DNA of 64,000 nucleotides from a bacterium (GTDB lineage Bacteria; Bacillota; Bacilli; Lactobacillales; Streptococcaceae): contig CAJNDO010000003.1 of assembly GCA_905221545.1 (NCBI GenBank), forward strand, positions 124,001 to 188,000, written 5' to 3'. The position numbers and the translations under genes were made by a program. This document shows, piece after piece, positions 1 to 13,096 of the stretch; position 1 is the stretch's first letter, and each line of letters begins with the position of its first letter. Below the pieces are notes generated by a model that was given only the letters and a program-made list of their open reading frames with translations, was not told where the DNA came from and did no database searches.

Positions 1-1041
1 CCAGATACCAAACATGGAGCCTGAAGTTAACAAGACAAAGAGAACATTAATAGGATGGATGTTTAATTGACTTCCCAAAATCAATGGAGACACAAAACGG
101 CCTTCAATAGTTTGTTCTACGATAAAGACAATCACCACTTTTAAAAGCATGACTGGCCCTGCAATCAAGCCCAATACTAAGGCAGGGAGCATGGCTAGGA
201 AGCTACCCAGATAAGGAACCAGATTTAAAATACCAGCAGTAACACCCAGCGTAACCGCATAGCGTAGACCGATAATCTTGAAAAAGATGATAAACATTAC
301 TGCTACAATAATAGCTACTGTCACTTGCCCTCGAACATAGTTGGACAACTGTTGATTCACATCTGATAAAACTTGTCCAACAGGTTCTTTCAATTTTGTT
401 GGCATGAATTGGGTCAAATAGTGACGCAGTCCTTTCCCATCACGTAAGAGATAAAAGAGCATGAAAGGAACGATAATCAAGGCAACAATCACTTGAGAAG
501 CTCCGCTAATAAAGGCGCTTACCCAGTTGACTGCCTGAGAAGAAACTTTACTTGCCCAAACTGTAGCCTGACTTGAAAAGTTTGTCAAAACTTGTTCTAA
601 CTGAGGTCTGAAATCATCTGGTAAACGCTTGGTGACCAAATCATCAATAACTCTATCAGCATCTTCAAGGTAGACTGGAACATTCCTTGCAAAAGTTAAA
701 ACCTGACGTTGTAGATTTGGAATGGCTACTGCCAAGCCCCAAATGATAAAGAGAGCGATGATGATAAAGACAATACTAATCGCTATAACACGATTGATTT
801 TATGTTTCTCCATCCAATCAACAATAGGATTCAATAAATAGTATAGCAAACCAGACAGAATGACTGGTAACATCACAACTGCCAAAAAGTCCAAAACAGG
901 TGAAAATAGAAAACTAATCTTACTTAAAATAAAAAGATTGAGTCCCAATAATAAGGTGACCAAAAATACCGTAATGGCCTTGTTATCCAAAAACCACTTG
1001 AAAAACCAAGATAGGCTAAAATGTTTCTCTTTTTGCTCCAT
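1..1041 (-). CDS. AI-2E family (PerM-type) membrane transporter, C-terminus cut by window edge
   Basis: The minus strand is open from an ATG at 1041 to the left edge, giving 347 codons without a stop, so the gene continues outside the window. The translation starts MEQKEKHFSLSWFF and is a polytopic membrane protein: paired hydrophobic helices near residues 18-65 and 80-105, a charged soluble stretch, then further helices with the sequence LRYAVTLGVTAGILNLVPYL. That pattern fits the AI-2E transporter / PerM family; the substrate of most members is unproven. It has its own promoter region on the right, separate from the lipoprotein gene. The family call is from recognition, not a search. Confidence 0.85.
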   Translation of the reverse strand, partial: MEQKEKHFSLSWFFKWFLDNKAITVFLVTLLLGLNLFILSKISFLFSPVLDFLAVVMLPVILSGLLYYLLNPIVDWMEKHKINRVIAISIVFIIIALFIIWGLAVAIPNLQRQVLTFARNVPVYLEDADRVIDDLVTKRLPDDFRPQLEQVLTNFSSQATVWASKVSSQAVNWVSAFISGASQVIVALIIVPFMLFYLLRDGKGLRHYLTQFMPTKLKEPVGQVLSDVNQQLSNYVRGQVTVAIIVAVMFIIFFKIIGLRYAVTLGVTAGILNLVPYLGSFLAMLPALVLGLIAGPVMLLKVVIVFIVEQTIEGRFVSPLILGSQLNIHPINVLFVLLTSGSMFGIW

Positions 1042-1131
1042 AAATACTTCCTTTCTATTGTTCTCTCATTATACCATTTTTAAATCAAAATAACTCTTTT
1101 TTAAAGTGCTTACATGGAGACCGCGACATAA

Positions 1132-1155
1132 AAAATCTCCTCAAAAGAGGAGATT
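1132..1155 (-). terminator. Rho-independent terminator of the oligopeptide-binding gene
   Basis: AATCTCCTC at 1134-1142 and GAGGAGATT at 1147-1155 form a perfect 9-bp stem with an AAAA loop. Read on the minus strand it is followed by a run of U, directly after the stop of the lipoprotein gene. Confidence 0.85.
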
Positions 1156-1158
1156 CGA

Positions 1159-3141
1159 TTAGTCTTGAATATGACGGTCTAAGTTCTTCTGATAATCAGC
1201 ATTGGATTTGGCTTTTTCATCAGCAAATTTCTTGCGGAACTCATCCATTTCTTTAGTAGTGACTATCTTATCTTGAATTTTCAGATACTTGTAGCTATTT
1301 TCACTGGTCTTATCACCTACCCAGCCACCTGCACCACTGCCAGGAACATTTTTCGTCACTAGCATTTGAGCACCATCAGAGTATACTGGAATAACAAGTG
1401 AACTATCTGACAACCAAGCTTGAGCCTTAGCATATTTAGAATAACGTTTTTGAAGGTCCGTTTTCTCACTGTTTGCATCATCAATCAATTCTTTGTATTT
1501 ATCCAATCCAACTATTTTAATAACTGGATTATCTGTTCCTGGTGCTACACCAAGAGCACTTAGGAGACTTGGACCTGAAGTTGGATCAAATACATCTAGA
1601 TAAGTCGATGGATCAGCAAAGTCTGGACTCCAACCACTGACTGCATTAATATCCCAGTCGGTATTGGCATTGGAAGTAGCTAGAACAGTCATACCGCCCA
1701 ATTCGTCATTAGAAACTTGTTGAATATCAACAACTACATTGTCAGAGCCTAATGCTTCCTCAATAGATTGTTTATAAGACTGAACCTGACGAATAAAATC
1801 TGGATTTGATGAAGAAATTGGCAAATCTAAATGAATTGGGAACTGTACTCCATCAGCTTGAAGGGTTTTCTTAGCAACTTCAAACTTAGCTTTAGCCTTG
1901 TCTACATTATGAAGTGAATCTTGGGCATCATCAAGACTGACATCTTTCCAGACATTATCCAATTTATCCAATTCTGTCTTAGTAACTTGACCAAATGTTT
2001 GATCTCCTACTTGAACAAATGTTGGAGGAGTGAAACTTGTCCGTAACTTACGAGGTCCTACTTCATCACCAAATACTTGAGAAATCCCTGCTTTACGATC
2101 TACCGCAAAAGCCAAGGCTTGACGGAAATCTTTGTTTAACAAGGCTTTCTTAGTAGAAGTTTTTTCTGCATCACTTGTTTTAGCAGTGTGATTGTAATTT
2201 ACACGGTCGATATTGGTTGAGATATAAAAAACTCCTCCACGCTGTTGACCATACACAATATTATCCTTGTATTTTTCTTTTAGACGTTCATAGTTAGCAG
2301 AGTTTTTAAAGAGTGGTGCAGCTGGATAGTGTCCCTCATCAAAACCGCGTCCTAGAGAGTCTGCATCTTGACCATCAAAGAAGGATAACTTGATATCATC
2401 AATAAAGACATTTTGTTTATCCCAGTAGTTTTGATTTTTGGTCATTTCGATAGAAGACTTAGATGTAAGACCCTTGAGGAGATAAGGCCCATTGTATAGA
2501 ATGCTCGTTACATCCGTTGGTTTACCAAAGTCCTCTCCTTTAGAAGCTAAAAAGTCTTCATTAACTGGTGCAAGGACTCCCATTGTTGTTTTTGAATTCC
2601 AGAAAGATTCTGGATGATTCAAAGTATAGACTACAGTATAATCGTCAGTTGCTTTTACCCCAACACTAGAAAAATCTGTTGTTTTCCCATTTACATAGTC
2701 ATCCAATCCTTTGATAGAATCCTGTACGAGATAAAGAGCCTGTGATTTCTTATCTGCTGCATGTTTCAGACCAGTCACAAAGTCTTGAGCCTTGACTTCA
2801 CCATACTCTTCCCCCTCATTGGTATACCATTTGACACCCTGACGGATTTTATAGGTATAGGTCAAACCATCTTTGGAAACAGTCCAATCTTCTGCAACTG
2901 ATGGAACAAGATTGCCATATTGGTCATTTTCAAGCAAACCGTCAATAACGTTACCTGTGACCTGTTTAGTGCTGACATTTCCAGAAACTGTATAATCCAG
3001 AGTCGAAGGATCTGATGAAAATACATAGGCATAAGTAACTGGTTTATTTGCTTCTTTATTAGCATTACCAGATGAACACGCTGCTAGGACAGCTGCCGAG
3101 AGTACAGCAACTCCTGCTGCTAAGAAAACTCGTTTTTTCAT
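1159..3141 (-). CDS. Oligopeptide-binding lipoprotein of the AmiA/AliA/AliB family
   Basis: This is a 660-residue ABC-transporter substrate-binding protein (SBP_bac_5). The N-terminus MKKRVFLAAG is a lipoprotein signal ending in the lipobox LAAC, with the lipidated Cys at residue 22. The body carries family landmarks such as GLLENDQYGN, AEDWTVSKDGLTYTYKIR and SWNSKTTMGVLAPVNEDF-type segments. I chose ATG 3141 because AAGGAG lies 7 nt upstream; an in-frame TTG at 3147 would bury that site. It resembles the pneumococcal paralogues AmiA, AliA and AliB without being identical to any I remember. No permease or ATPase is next to it, so it probably feeds peptides to the Ami permease encoded elsewhere. 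That role is inferred. Confidence 0.9.
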   Translation of the reverse strand: MKKRVFLAAGVAVLSAAVLAACSSGNANKEANKPVTYAYVFSSDPSTLDYTVSGNVSTKQVTGNVIDGLLENDQYGNLVPSVAEDWTVSKDGLTYTYKIRQGVKWYTNEGEEYGEVKAQDFVTGLKHAADKKSQALYLVQDSIKGLDDYVNGKTTDFSSVGVKATDDYTVVYTLNHPESFWNSKTTMGVLAPVNEDFLASKGEDFGKPTDVTSILYNGPYLLKGLTSKSSIEMTKNQNYWDKQNVFIDDIKLSFFDGQDADSLGRGFDEGHYPAAPLFKNSANYERLKEKYKDNIVYGQQRGGVFYISTNIDRVNYNHTAKTSDAEKTSTKKALLNKDFRQALAFAVDRKAGISQVFGDEVGPRKLRTSFTPPTFVQVGDQTFGQVTKTELDKLDNVWKDVSLDDAQDSLHNVDKAKAKFEVAKKTLQADGVQFPIHLDLPISSSNPDFIRQVQSYKQSIEEALGSDNVVVDIQQVSNDELGGMTVLATSNANTDWDINAVSGWSPDFADPSTYLDVFDPTSGPSLLSALGVAPGTDNPVIKIVGLDKYKELIDDANSEKTDLQKRYSKYAKAQAWLSDSSLVIPVYSDGAQMLVTKNVPGSGAGGWVGDKTSENSYKYLKIQDKIVTTKEMDEFRKKFADEKAKSNADYQKNLDRHIQD

Positions 3142-3173
3142 AGTCAAACTCCTTTGATAATTTGTATAGGATT

Positions 3174-3201
3174 ATTATATCACTTTTGTTAAGTAAATCA
3201 A
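3174..3201 (-). promoter_or_regulatory. Promoter of the oligopeptide-binding gene
   Basis: On the minus strand TTGATT (3201-3196) and TATAAT (3179-3174) are 16 bp apart, with an extended -10 TG. It diverges from the promoter of the lactonase gene. Confidence 0.6.
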
Positions 3202-3261
3202 TGAAAACATTCTTAATATTATCATGAAAAGAATTAGGCAAAGCACTTGCCAAGCTTGATT

Positions 3262-3290
3262 TTTTCATACTACCATTTTTGTGATATAAT
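3262..3290 (+). promoter_or_regulatory. Extended -10 promoter of the lactonase gene
   Basis: TGATATAAT with TATAAT at 3285-3290 lies about 30 nt before the start codon. The -35 region is poor, which an extended -10 can tolerate. Confidence 0.5.
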
Positions 3291-3318
3291 AGTTTTATCT
3301 TTATATAGAGGTAAAGTT

Positions 3319-4332
3319 ATGAAAGAAACTGTTTATTTTGGAACTTATACACGTCGTATTTCCCAAGGGATTTACAAAGCGGACTTTGATACAGAAACTG
3401 GTCAACTTGCAAATCTAGAACTTTTTGCTCCTGAACCAAGTCCAACCTACCTGGCATTTGACCAACACCAACATCTATACACCGTTGGTAGTCAAGACAA
3501 TAAGGGGGGAATTGCGGCCTATCAAACTGATGGGACTTTATTAAATCATGTCGTTGAAGAAGGAGCTCCCCACTGTTATGTTGCTGTGGATGAAAAGCGT
3601 GATTTAATCTATGCAGCCAACTACCATAAAGGACAGGTACTCGTTTATAAACGTCAGGAAGATGGTAGTCTTCTACTTAGTGATGTAGATCAACACAGCG
3701 GCCAAGGTCCGCATGAAAATCAAGCTTCTCCCCACGTTCACTTTACAGACTTAACTCCAGACCACTATCTAGTGACCTGTGATTTGGGTACTGACCAAGT
3801 CATCACTTATGACCTTGATCAAGAAGGAAAATTATCTAAGCTCTATACCTATCACAGCCAGCCTGGAGCAGGCTCACGCCATATCATTTTCCATAATCAC
3901 TATAAAATTGCTTATCTGATTTGTGAACTCAATAGCACTATCGAGGTTTTAATTTACGATGGTGTTGGTGAATTTGAACGCATGCAGGTCATTTCAACTC
4001 TACCAGACGGTTATGAAGGATTTAATGGAACTGCTGCTATTCGTCTCTCTAAAGATGGTAAATACCTCTACGCTTCTAACCGTGGTCATGATTCTATCGC
4101 AGTATATACAATCCTTGCGGACGGTAGCTTAGAGTTATTAGAAATTGTTCCAACACATGGTCAGACTCCACGTGATTTTGATTTGACACCAGACCAAGAA
4201 TTTCTTATTGCTGTCCATCAAGACTCTGACAATGCAACCGTCTTTAAACGCAATCCTGAAACTGGTCGTCTAGCAGAACTCTCAAACGACTTCCATGTTC
4301 CAGAAGCAGTCTGCATCAGTTTTGCTCCTTAA
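3319..4332 (+). CDS. Lactonase family beta-propeller protein (6-phosphogluconolactonase type)
   Basis: The 337-residue protein starts MKETVYFGTYTRRISQGIY and shows the repeated strand pattern of a seven-bladed propeller, with typical pieces such as HENQASPHVHF and GAGSRHIIFH. The family (Pgl/YbhE type) hydrolyses 6-phosphogluconolactone to 6-phosphogluconate in the oxidative pentose phosphate route, although many members are not tested. I chose ATG 3319 because AGAGG is 7 nt upstream; an upstream in-frame codon at 3247 would precede the promoter. The gene is monocistronic and converges on the atp operon. Confidence 0.85.
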   Translation: MKETVYFGTYTRRISQGIYKADFDTETGQLANLELFAPEPSPTYLAFDQHQHLYTVGSQDNKGGIAAYQTDGTLLNHVVEEGAPHCYVAVDEKRDLIYAANYHKGQVLVYKRQEDGSLLLSDVDQHSGQGPHENQASPHVHFTDLTPDHYLVTCDLGTDQVITYDLDQEGKLSKLYTYHSQPGAGSRHIIFHNHYKIAYLICELNSTIEVLIYDGVGEFERMQVISTLPDGYEGFNGTAAIRLSKDGKYLYASNRGHDSIAVYTILADGSLELLEIVPTHGQTPRDFDLTPDQEFLIAVHQDSDNATVFKRNPETGRLAELSNDFHVPEAVCISFAP

Positions 4333-4340
4333 GGAAACAT

Positions 4341-4377
4341 AAAAAAATGAACTTGGAATTTTCAAGTTCATTTTTTT
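4341..4377. terminator. Bidirectional terminator between lactonase and atpC
   Basis: An A-run plus TGAACTTG (4348-4355) pairs with CAAGTTCA (4363-4370) plus a T-run. It can stop both converging transcripts. Confidence 0.85.
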
Positions 4378-4378
4378 C

Positions 4379-4798
4379 TTATAGTCTATTTCCGACATTG
4401 ATACGATTAATAGCACGTTGCAAAGCGATCTTAGCACGACGTTCTTGATCAATCAAGTTTTTTTCATGTGCTTCTTCGATTTCACGCTCTGCTCGAAGCT
4501 TGGCACGTTCTGCACGGCTAACATCGATATCACGAGCACGTTCTGCAGAATCCGCAACGATTGTAATAATGTCATTGGCAATTTCAATAACGCCTCCGTT
4601 TACTGCAATCCAGTTCACGTGATCTTCATCATCAATACGTTTTACCTTTACTTCATCAACTGCTAAAACCGCAATCATATTTTCATGTCGTGGCAAGATC
4701 CCCATCTCACCATCCAGAGTTCGAACCGATACATAGCTGGCATGGTGATCATAGACGAGACCATCTGGTGTCACGATCTGGACAGTTAACTGAGCCAT
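4379..4798 (-). CDS. atpC: F1F0 ATP synthase epsilon subunit
   Basis: The 139-residue protein begins [20 protein letters not shown], the N-terminal beta-sandwich of epsilon, and ends with the two-helix domain rich in E, R and A. It belongs to the central stalk at the cytoplasmic face and modulates ATPase activity. It is the last gene of the operon, 10 nt after atpD, and its stop runs into a terminator. Length and position are normal. Confidence 0.96.
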   Translation of the reverse strand: MAQLTVQIVTPDGLVYDHHASYVSVRTLDGEMGILPRHENMIAVLAVDEVKVKRIDDEDHVNWIAVNGGVIEIANDIITIVADSAERARDIDVSRAERAKLRAEREIEEAHEKNLIDQERRAKIALQRAINRINVGNRL

Positions 4799-4808
4799 AG
4801 ATCACCTC

Positions 4809-6224
<1,416 letters not shown>

Positions 6225-6271
6225 CTATTCTATATAAGATACTGTCGGTTCCTAGCTCAACTAGGTCCTAA

Positions 6272-6373
6272 TACTCTTCGAAAATCTCTTCAAACCACGT
6301 CAGCGTCGCCTTACCGTACTCAAGTACAGCCTGCGGCTAGCTTCCTAGTTTGCTCTTTGATTTTCATTGAGTA
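6272..6373 (+). repeat. BOX element without boxB (boxA-boxC) inside the atp operon
   Basis: The sequence starts TACTCTTCGAAAATCTCTTC and ends GATTTTCATTGAGTA. The core CGTCAGCGTCGCCTTACCGTA closely matches, in complement, the BOX-A1R primer site known from pneumococcal typing. About 55 bp of boxA joins directly to about 47 bp of boxC (CCTGCGGCTAGCTTCC) with no 45-bp boxB unit. The ends form an imperfect inverted repeat. It lies in the atpG-atpD gap, so it is transcribed with the operon, antisense to its own A-to-C direction. Confidence 0.9.
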
Positions 6374-6405
6374 TAAGTTCATTTTCATACGAGCTGGACT
6401 AGAGC

Positions 6406-7284
6406 CTATTCTAAGGCACTAGCTCCTGCTACGATTTCTGTAATTTCTTGTGTAATCGCCGCCTGTCTGGCACGGTTATACTGAATTGTCAAATCATTAA
6501 TGACTTTCTTTGCATTATCTGTCGCTGTTTGCATAGCGGTCATACCTGCAGCATTTTCAGCTGTCTTAGCATCTATAATGGCACCGTAAATCATACTTTC
6601 TGCAAATTGAGGCAACAACTGCTCCAAAATTTCTTCTCGGCTGGTTTCCAATTCAAAGGTCAAGCTGTAACTGTCGTCCGCTTCTTTTGGATCCAAGTCA
6701 ACAATTGGAAGCATTTGTTCCACACGCATTTGACTAGTTAGCGTGTTGACATGGTGGTTATAGCAGACATAGAGTTCATCAAAGAGTTCATTTTGATACA
6801 TTTCAACAGTTTTTGAAATAATCTTACGAACTTCATCAAAGCTAGGTTGGTCTGCAAGACCACGTAGTTCATAAAGTGGTTGAATACCACGAGCCTTAAA
6901 GAAGTCCGCTCCCATCCCACCGATACAGATCATTTCAAAACCTTTACCATCTGGATGGTATTCTTCTTTCAACTCCATAACGGCTTTCAAAATAGAAGAA
7001 TTATACCCTCCCACCAAACCGCGGTCTGAAGTAATGACGATATAGCCTGTCTTTTTCACAGGACGACTAATCAACATGGGATTGGTTGAACCACCAGCTC
7101 CATTTCCATGAAGGATATCTGTCAAGAGCTTGCGAACTTTTTGAGCGTATACTTGGAAGTTGCGAGCAGCTTCTTCAGAGCGACCTAGCTTAGCAGCTGA
7201 TACCATTTGCATGGCATTAGTGATTTGACTCGTATTTTTTGTTGAGGCGATTTTTGTTTTAATATCATTTAGAGATACTGCCAT
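6406..7284 (-). CDS. atpG: F1F0 ATP synthase gamma subunit
   Basis: The 292-residue protein starts [20 protein letters not shown] and ends with the coiled-coil helix [18 protein letters not shown], the two ends that form the rotor shaft. It links rotation of the c-ring to catalysis in beta. It follows atpA after 15 nt and precedes the BOX-bearing gap. Length is normal for streptococci. Confidence 0.97.
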   Translation of the reverse strand: MAVSLNDIKTKIASTKNTSQITNAMQMVSAAKLGRSEEAARNFQVYAQKVRKLLTDILHGNGAGGSTNPMLISRPVKKTGYIVITSDRGLVGGYNSSILKAVMELKEEYHPDGKGFEMICIGGMGADFFKARGIQPLYELRGLADQPSFDEVRKIISKTVEMYQNELFDELYVCYNHHVNTLTSQMRVEQMLPIVDLDPKEADDSYSLTFELETSREEILEQLLPQFAESMIYGAIIDAKTAENAAGMTAMQTATDNAKKVINDLTIQYNRARQAAITQEITEIVAGASALE

Positions 7285-7299
7285 CTGACACCTCTATTC

Positions 7300-9355
<2,056 letters not shown>

Positions 9356-9356
<1 letters not shown>

Positions 9357-9850
9357 TAAGCTTCTCCTAGCTGATCGATATACTGATCAATGAGTTCTTT
9401 ATGGGCATGACCATCAAGGTTTTGTGAGATGATTTTACCAGCTAAGCTGATTGTCAAATCTGCTACCTCACCCTTAACGCTTTGTAAAGCTTCAGCTTTG
9501 TTTTGAGCAATTTCTTGGTTTGCTTTTTCTTTTAAGCGTCCTGCTTCTAGTTTAGCATCTGCTAAAATACTAGCCTTACTTTTCTCAGCTGTTTCTTTCG
9601 CATTCTCAATGATTGTCTTAGCTTCTTTACGGCTACCAGCCAATTCATCTTCGCGTTTTTGAGCCAATACTTCCGCTTTTTGACGTGCTTCTTCAGCTCT
9701 GTCAATATCTGAAGCAATTTTTTCAGCTCTTTCTTCGAAAATGCCTGTAATATTAGACCATGCAAATTTTTTAATCAAGACTAGCAAAAGGATAAAAGAG
9801 CCAGCGATTAAAATAAAATTACCAATTAATTCACCTACTGTTACGTGCAT
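9356..9850 (-). CDS. atpF: F1F0 ATP synthase b subunit
   Basis: The 164-residue protein has one N-terminal membrane helix (about residues 8-27, [19 protein letters not shown]) followed by a long, charged, Ala-rich coiled coil with [24 protein letters not shown] repeats. It forms the peripheral stalk. It starts 13 nt after atpB and overlaps atpH by one base. Confidence 0.95.
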
Positions 9851-9863
9851 CAGTTACTCCTTT

Positions 9864-10577
9864 CTACTCTTCATCATTAATTTTATTTCCTAGGTACATA
9901 GAGGATAATAGTGTAAAGACATAGGCCTGTACACAAGAAATGAACACGGAAAATGCAGTCCAAACTAAGTTTGTCCCAAATGCGATTGGATACCAAAAAA
10001 TAGCCTGATGTGAAAGTAAAAGAAGCAAGCTTGTCATTACTTCACCTGCAAAGATATTCCCAAAAATCCGCAAAGCAAGAGAAAGGAAATTCGTGACTTC
10101 TTCAAGTAGATTCATCGGTGTCATAAATGCAGGAGTTACAAAACCTTTGAGGTATTGTTTAATCCCACGGCGACGAATCCCCTCAATGTGCGCCATCACA
10201 ATAATACAGAAAGACAAGACAAGGTCAAATGAAAGATTTGCAGTTGGCGATGTCCAAAGGTTTGTTCCATCTGTTGTTTGAAGTTTAGCCATCAAACCAA
10301 GGTTATTGGCGATGACCATAAAAAGAAATAAGCATAAGTAAAAGAGTGAGTAATCTTTCATGTAGTGGGAACCAAGGTTAGGTTCTGTAAATCCAATTAC
10401 AAAATCATAGAGATACTCTAATACATTTTGTTTACCTTTGGGTTTCAAGGTCATATTACGACTTGCCCAATAGATAAATGCAAAAATCAGAAACACAGAC
10501 AGCAAAGTCAAGGCTGTCAAAGTTAAATCAAAGGTAACAGGACCAATATTGATGGTTGGATTGATACTTTCTTCCAT
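9864..10577 (-). CDS. atpB: F1F0 ATP synthase a subunit
   Basis: The 237-residue integral membrane protein contains the conserved helix segment [14 protein letters not shown], which holds the essential arginine facing the c-ring. It forms the proton half-channels. It lies directly after atpE. The stop precedes the atpF start by 13 nt. Confidence 0.96.
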   Translation of the reverse strand: MEESINPTINIGPVTFDLTLTALTLLSVFLIFAFIYWASRNMTLKPKGKQNVLEYLYDFVIGFTEPNLGSHYMKDYSLFYLCLFLFMVIANNLGLMAKLQTTDGTNLWTSPTANLSFDLVLSFCIIVMAHIEGIRRRGIKQYLKGFVTPAFMTPMNLLEEVTNFLSLALRIFGNIFAGEVMTSLLLLLSHQAIFWYPIAFGTNLVWTAFSVFISCVQAYVFTLLSSMYLGNKINDEE

Positions 10578-10609
10578 CTAACATTCTCCCTTCTCCAATT
10601 TATATTTCG

Positions 10610-10810
10610 TTATTTAATAATAAATGAGAAGACAAGAGTTACGAAGAAAGTTCCTTCAATAAAGGCAACCCCTAAAAACATCAAGCTACGAAACTCAGCG
10701 ATAATATCTGGTTGGCGAGCTACTGATTTCAACAAACCATTCATCAACAAACCCTCACCAAGAGATACACCCATACAGGCAAGACATAGACCGAAAAATG
10801 TTAAATTCAT
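10610..10810 (-). CDS. atpE: F1F0 ATP synthase c subunit
   Basis: The 66-residue hairpin protein has two membrane helices joined by the polar loop ARQPD. The proton-binding carboxylate is Glu52 in the segment AFIEGTFF. It is the first gene of the operon, the order used by streptococci. The positions known in pneumococcus to change in optochin-resistant mutants (Gly20, Met23, Ala49) all carry the residues I remember as wild type. Several neighbouring residues (Leu10, Leu17, Leu27, Ile36-Ile37-Ala38) differ from the pneumococcal protein as I recall it, which would fit a commensal relative. Confidence 0.96.
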   Translation of the reverse strand: MNLTFFGLCLACMGVSLGEGLLMNGLLKSVARQPDIIAEFRSLMFLGVAFIEGTFFVTLVFSFIIK

Positions 10811-10845
10811 GACGAATTCTCCTTTTAATTAAAATTTACTTACTT

Positions 10846-10902
10846 AGTTTAGTCCTAAAAATTGGATTTGTCAACTTTTTACTAACATTGAAAGCGTTTA
10901 AT
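10846..10902 (-). promoter_or_regulatory. atp operon promoter with upstream cre-like site
   Basis: On the minus strand TTGACA (10874-10869) and TAAACT (10851-10846) are 17 bp apart, about 35 nt before the atpE start. Upstream, TGAAAGCGTTTAAT at 10889-10902 matches the CcpA cre consensus at 12 of 14 positions. Carbon-source control is therefore possible but unproven. Confidence 0.6.
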
Positions 10903-11007
10903 GAAAATTATTTACAATTTTACTATTTTTGAGCTTATTATATAGAAAACTTTGTAAAAAACTTGTAATAAATCCGACCATTATCTAGACCTTTCTGAAA
11001 AATATTG

Positions 11008-11033
11008 AAAAAATCCGAGATGAAATCTCGGAT
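11008..11033 (-). terminator. Terminator of the U32 gene
   Basis: ATCCGAGAT (11013-11021) and ATCTCGGAT (11025-11033) form a 9-bp stem with a 3-nt loop, followed by a U-run on the minus strand. Confidence 0.85.
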
Positions 11034-11111
11034 GAAAATTGATATATTTTTAACCAAATGCTCTTTTAGTAAGTAGAATTAAAGGGAAAGCTTTCGTTTC
11101 CTGCTTGCTTA

Positions 11112-12398
11112 TTAAGCACGAACTGTGACGCTGGTTCCATCTTCCTTATAAAGATTGATAAGACCTTCTTTAAGAGCGCGAACCATGTCTCCAGCTTGAA
11201 CAGGTTGTGGAACCTTGATAGTCAAGAGTTCCATTGGATTTGGAGCGCGGTCGATTTTATTGCCCTTAGCATCGTGCAAATCTTCGATATAAGTTTCAAA
11301 ATGACGGAAACCTGGGCCGTAAAACTCTACTTGGTCTCCTTCGTTAATGACATTCCGTTGACGAATAGTTGCTGTTTGTGTCGCATCATCATAAGAAACC
11401 ACTTCAGCGACAAACTTGTATTCAGGGATTTTACGACGAGCACCAAACAACTGCTCATTTTCAGATGGTGTACCGTAGTAGAAACCAGTTGCTAATTCAC
11501 GCTGGGCAACCTTCCACATCTCATCAATCAAGTCTTGCTTGATAGCTTCAAACTTCTCTGGACTTTCTAGATAAGCATCAACAGCTGCCTTGTAGCAGTT
11601 GGTTACTGTTGATACGTAGTGAATAGACTTCATACGTCCTTCGATTTTTAGACTGTCCACACCATTTTCAATCATATCTGGGATATGGTCAATCATAGAC
11701 ATGTCAACGGCTGACATCGAAAATTCTTCTGGAATCTCTCCCTTAAGGCTCTTACGTTCTTTCCCAAAAGGCATATCGTAAAGGTCGTACTTCCAACGGC
11801 AAGACTGAGAGCAACCACCACGGTTAGCATCACGCATACTCATGTGGTTTGAAAGAGTACAACGACCAGAGTAAGAAATACACATAGCTCCATGGACAAA
11901 GGCTTCAATCTCAACGTCTGTACGTTTGCGAATTTCAGCTAATTCTTCCATCGAAACCTCACGCGCCAAAACGACACGAGTTAAGCCTAATTCTTTCCAG
12001 AACTCAAGAGTTTCATAGTTAGTGGCACTGGCTTGAGTAGAGAGGTGAATTTCAAGACCTGGTGCTTCTGTAGCTGCAATCATAATCAAGGCTGGGTCAG
12101 ACACGATAACCGCGGCAATCCCGATATCACGTAGCTTACGGAACCACTCACCAGCTCCCTTTTCATTTCCTTCGTGCATAACCATGTTGGCAGCTACATA
12201 GACCTTAGCCCCGTACTTGGCAGCAAACTGGACTCCTTCTTCCATTTGTTCAAAGGTAAAGTTACCTGCACGGCTACGAAGGCCATAGGCCTGACCACCG
12301 ATAAAGACAGCATCTGCCCCATACTGAACAGCTACTTTTAGCTTCTCTAAAGTCCCTGCCGGTGATAAAACCTCAGGACGTTTTAATGTTTTTGTCAT
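11112..12398 (-). CDS. U32 family protein, TrhP-type tRNA hydroxylation enzyme
   Basis: The 428-residue protein begins MTKTLKRPEVLSPAGTLEKL and has the U32 signature block EAFVHGAMCISYSGRCTLSN, followed by Cys residues in GGCSQSCRWKYDL that are thought to bind an iron-sulfur cluster. Older annotation calls the family collagenase-like peptidases. Work on YegQ/TrhP shows prephenate-dependent 5-hydroxyuridine formation at tRNA position 34, which I prefer. I chose ATG 12398 because AGGAG lies just upstream; an in-frame ATG at 12416 would make the ribosome site part of the gene. It stands alone with its own terminator. Confidence 0.88.
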   Translation of the reverse strand: MTKTLKRPEVLSPAGTLEKLKVAVQYGADAVFIGGQAYGLRSRAGNFTFEQMEEGVQFAAKYGAKVYVAANMVMHEGNEKGAGEWFRKLRDIGIAAVIVSDPALIMIAATEAPGLEIHLSTQASATNYETLEFWKELGLTRVVLAREVSMEELAEIRKRTDVEIEAFVHGAMCISYSGRCTLSNHMSMRDANRGGCSQSCRWKYDLYDMPFGKERKSLKGEIPEEFSMSAVDMSMIDHIPDMIENGVDSLKIEGRMKSIHYVSTVTNCYKAAVDAYLESPEKFEAIKQDLIDEMWKVAQRELATGFYYGTPSENEQLFGARRKIPEYKFVAEVVSYDDATQTATIRQRNVINEGDQVEFYGPGFRHFETYIEDLHDAKGNKIDRAPNPMELLTIKVPQPVQAGDMVRALKEGLINLYKEDGTSVTVRA

Positions 12399-12581
12399 GA
12401 TTTCTCCTATTTGCAATATAAAAGTTTGACGTTTTTCCTTCTCATTTTATAGTAAATAAGCGATAAAATCAAGCCTAGACAGATTGTTTTGACAATTCTA
12501 ATATTTTAAGCTTTGTATAATAATTGTTAAATTATCGGATATAAACCAATTTTAACAAGTAGCCAAAAAGTCTAGAAAAGT

Positions 12582-12606
12582 AAAAACCAGCATCCAAAGA
12601 TACTGG
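12582..12606 (-). terminator. Native guaA terminator, now next to the guaA fragment
   Basis: CCAGCATC (12587-12594) pairs with GATACTGG (12599-12606) around a CAAA loop, with a U-run on the minus strand. It is positioned as the original terminator of guaA, which supports reading the adjacent guaA fragment as the resident 3' end. Confidence 0.75.
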
Positions 12607-12639
12607 CTCATTAAACTACATAAATTAGTCCTTAGATGA

Positions 12640-13096
12640 CTACTCCCACTCAACTGTTGCAGGTGGTTTGCTTGTAATATCATAGACGATACGGTTAACA
12701 TGATCCACTTCATTTACGATACGTACTGAGATTTTTTGAAGTACTTCCCATGGAATTTTGGCAAAGTCAGCAGTCATACCATCGATAGAGGTAATAGCAC
12801 GGATTGCAATAGTGTAGTCGTACGTACGACCGTCCCCCATAACACCGACTGAACGAACGCCTGTGTTAACTGTGAAGTATTGCCAGATATCACGGTCAAG
12901 GCCAGCTTTGGCAATTTCTTCACGGAGGATAGCGTCTGATTCACGAACGGTTTCTAGTTTCTCTTCAGTGATTTCACCCATGACACGGATCGCAAGTCCT
13001 GGTCCTGGGAATGGTTGGCGCCATACGATATGGTCTGGCATACCAAGCTCTGTACCGAGAGCACGAACTTCGTCTTTATAAAGAGTGTTGAGTGGT
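12640..13096 (-). pseudogene. guaA: Detached 3' fragment of guaA (last 457 bp)
   Basis: These 457 bp encode the C-terminal dimerisation domain of GMP synthetase in frame, from the PLNTL segment to the stop (final residues KPPATVEWE). They align without gaps to 20711-21167 of the intact guaA. I count about 36 mismatches by eye (about 92% identity), nearly all silent; the one residue change I saw is WEVL here against WDVL in the full gene. Identity ends abruptly at 13096, where the sequence passes into the transposon gene orf14. The first 30 bases, including the stop-codon region used as an integration site, are identical in both copies. It has no start or promoter of its own and is not expected to give a working enzyme. 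Confidence 0.93.

Noticed and set aside
6272..6373. RUP element
   Set aside because: The termini looked like a small IS-derived repeat at first, but the sequence contains the BOX-A1R priming site and boxC, so it is BOX.
12640..13041. Short intact-looking guaA gene of 133 codons
   Set aside because: The ATG at 13041 is only an internal methionine of guaA, without a promoter or ribosome site; the homology continues to 13096.
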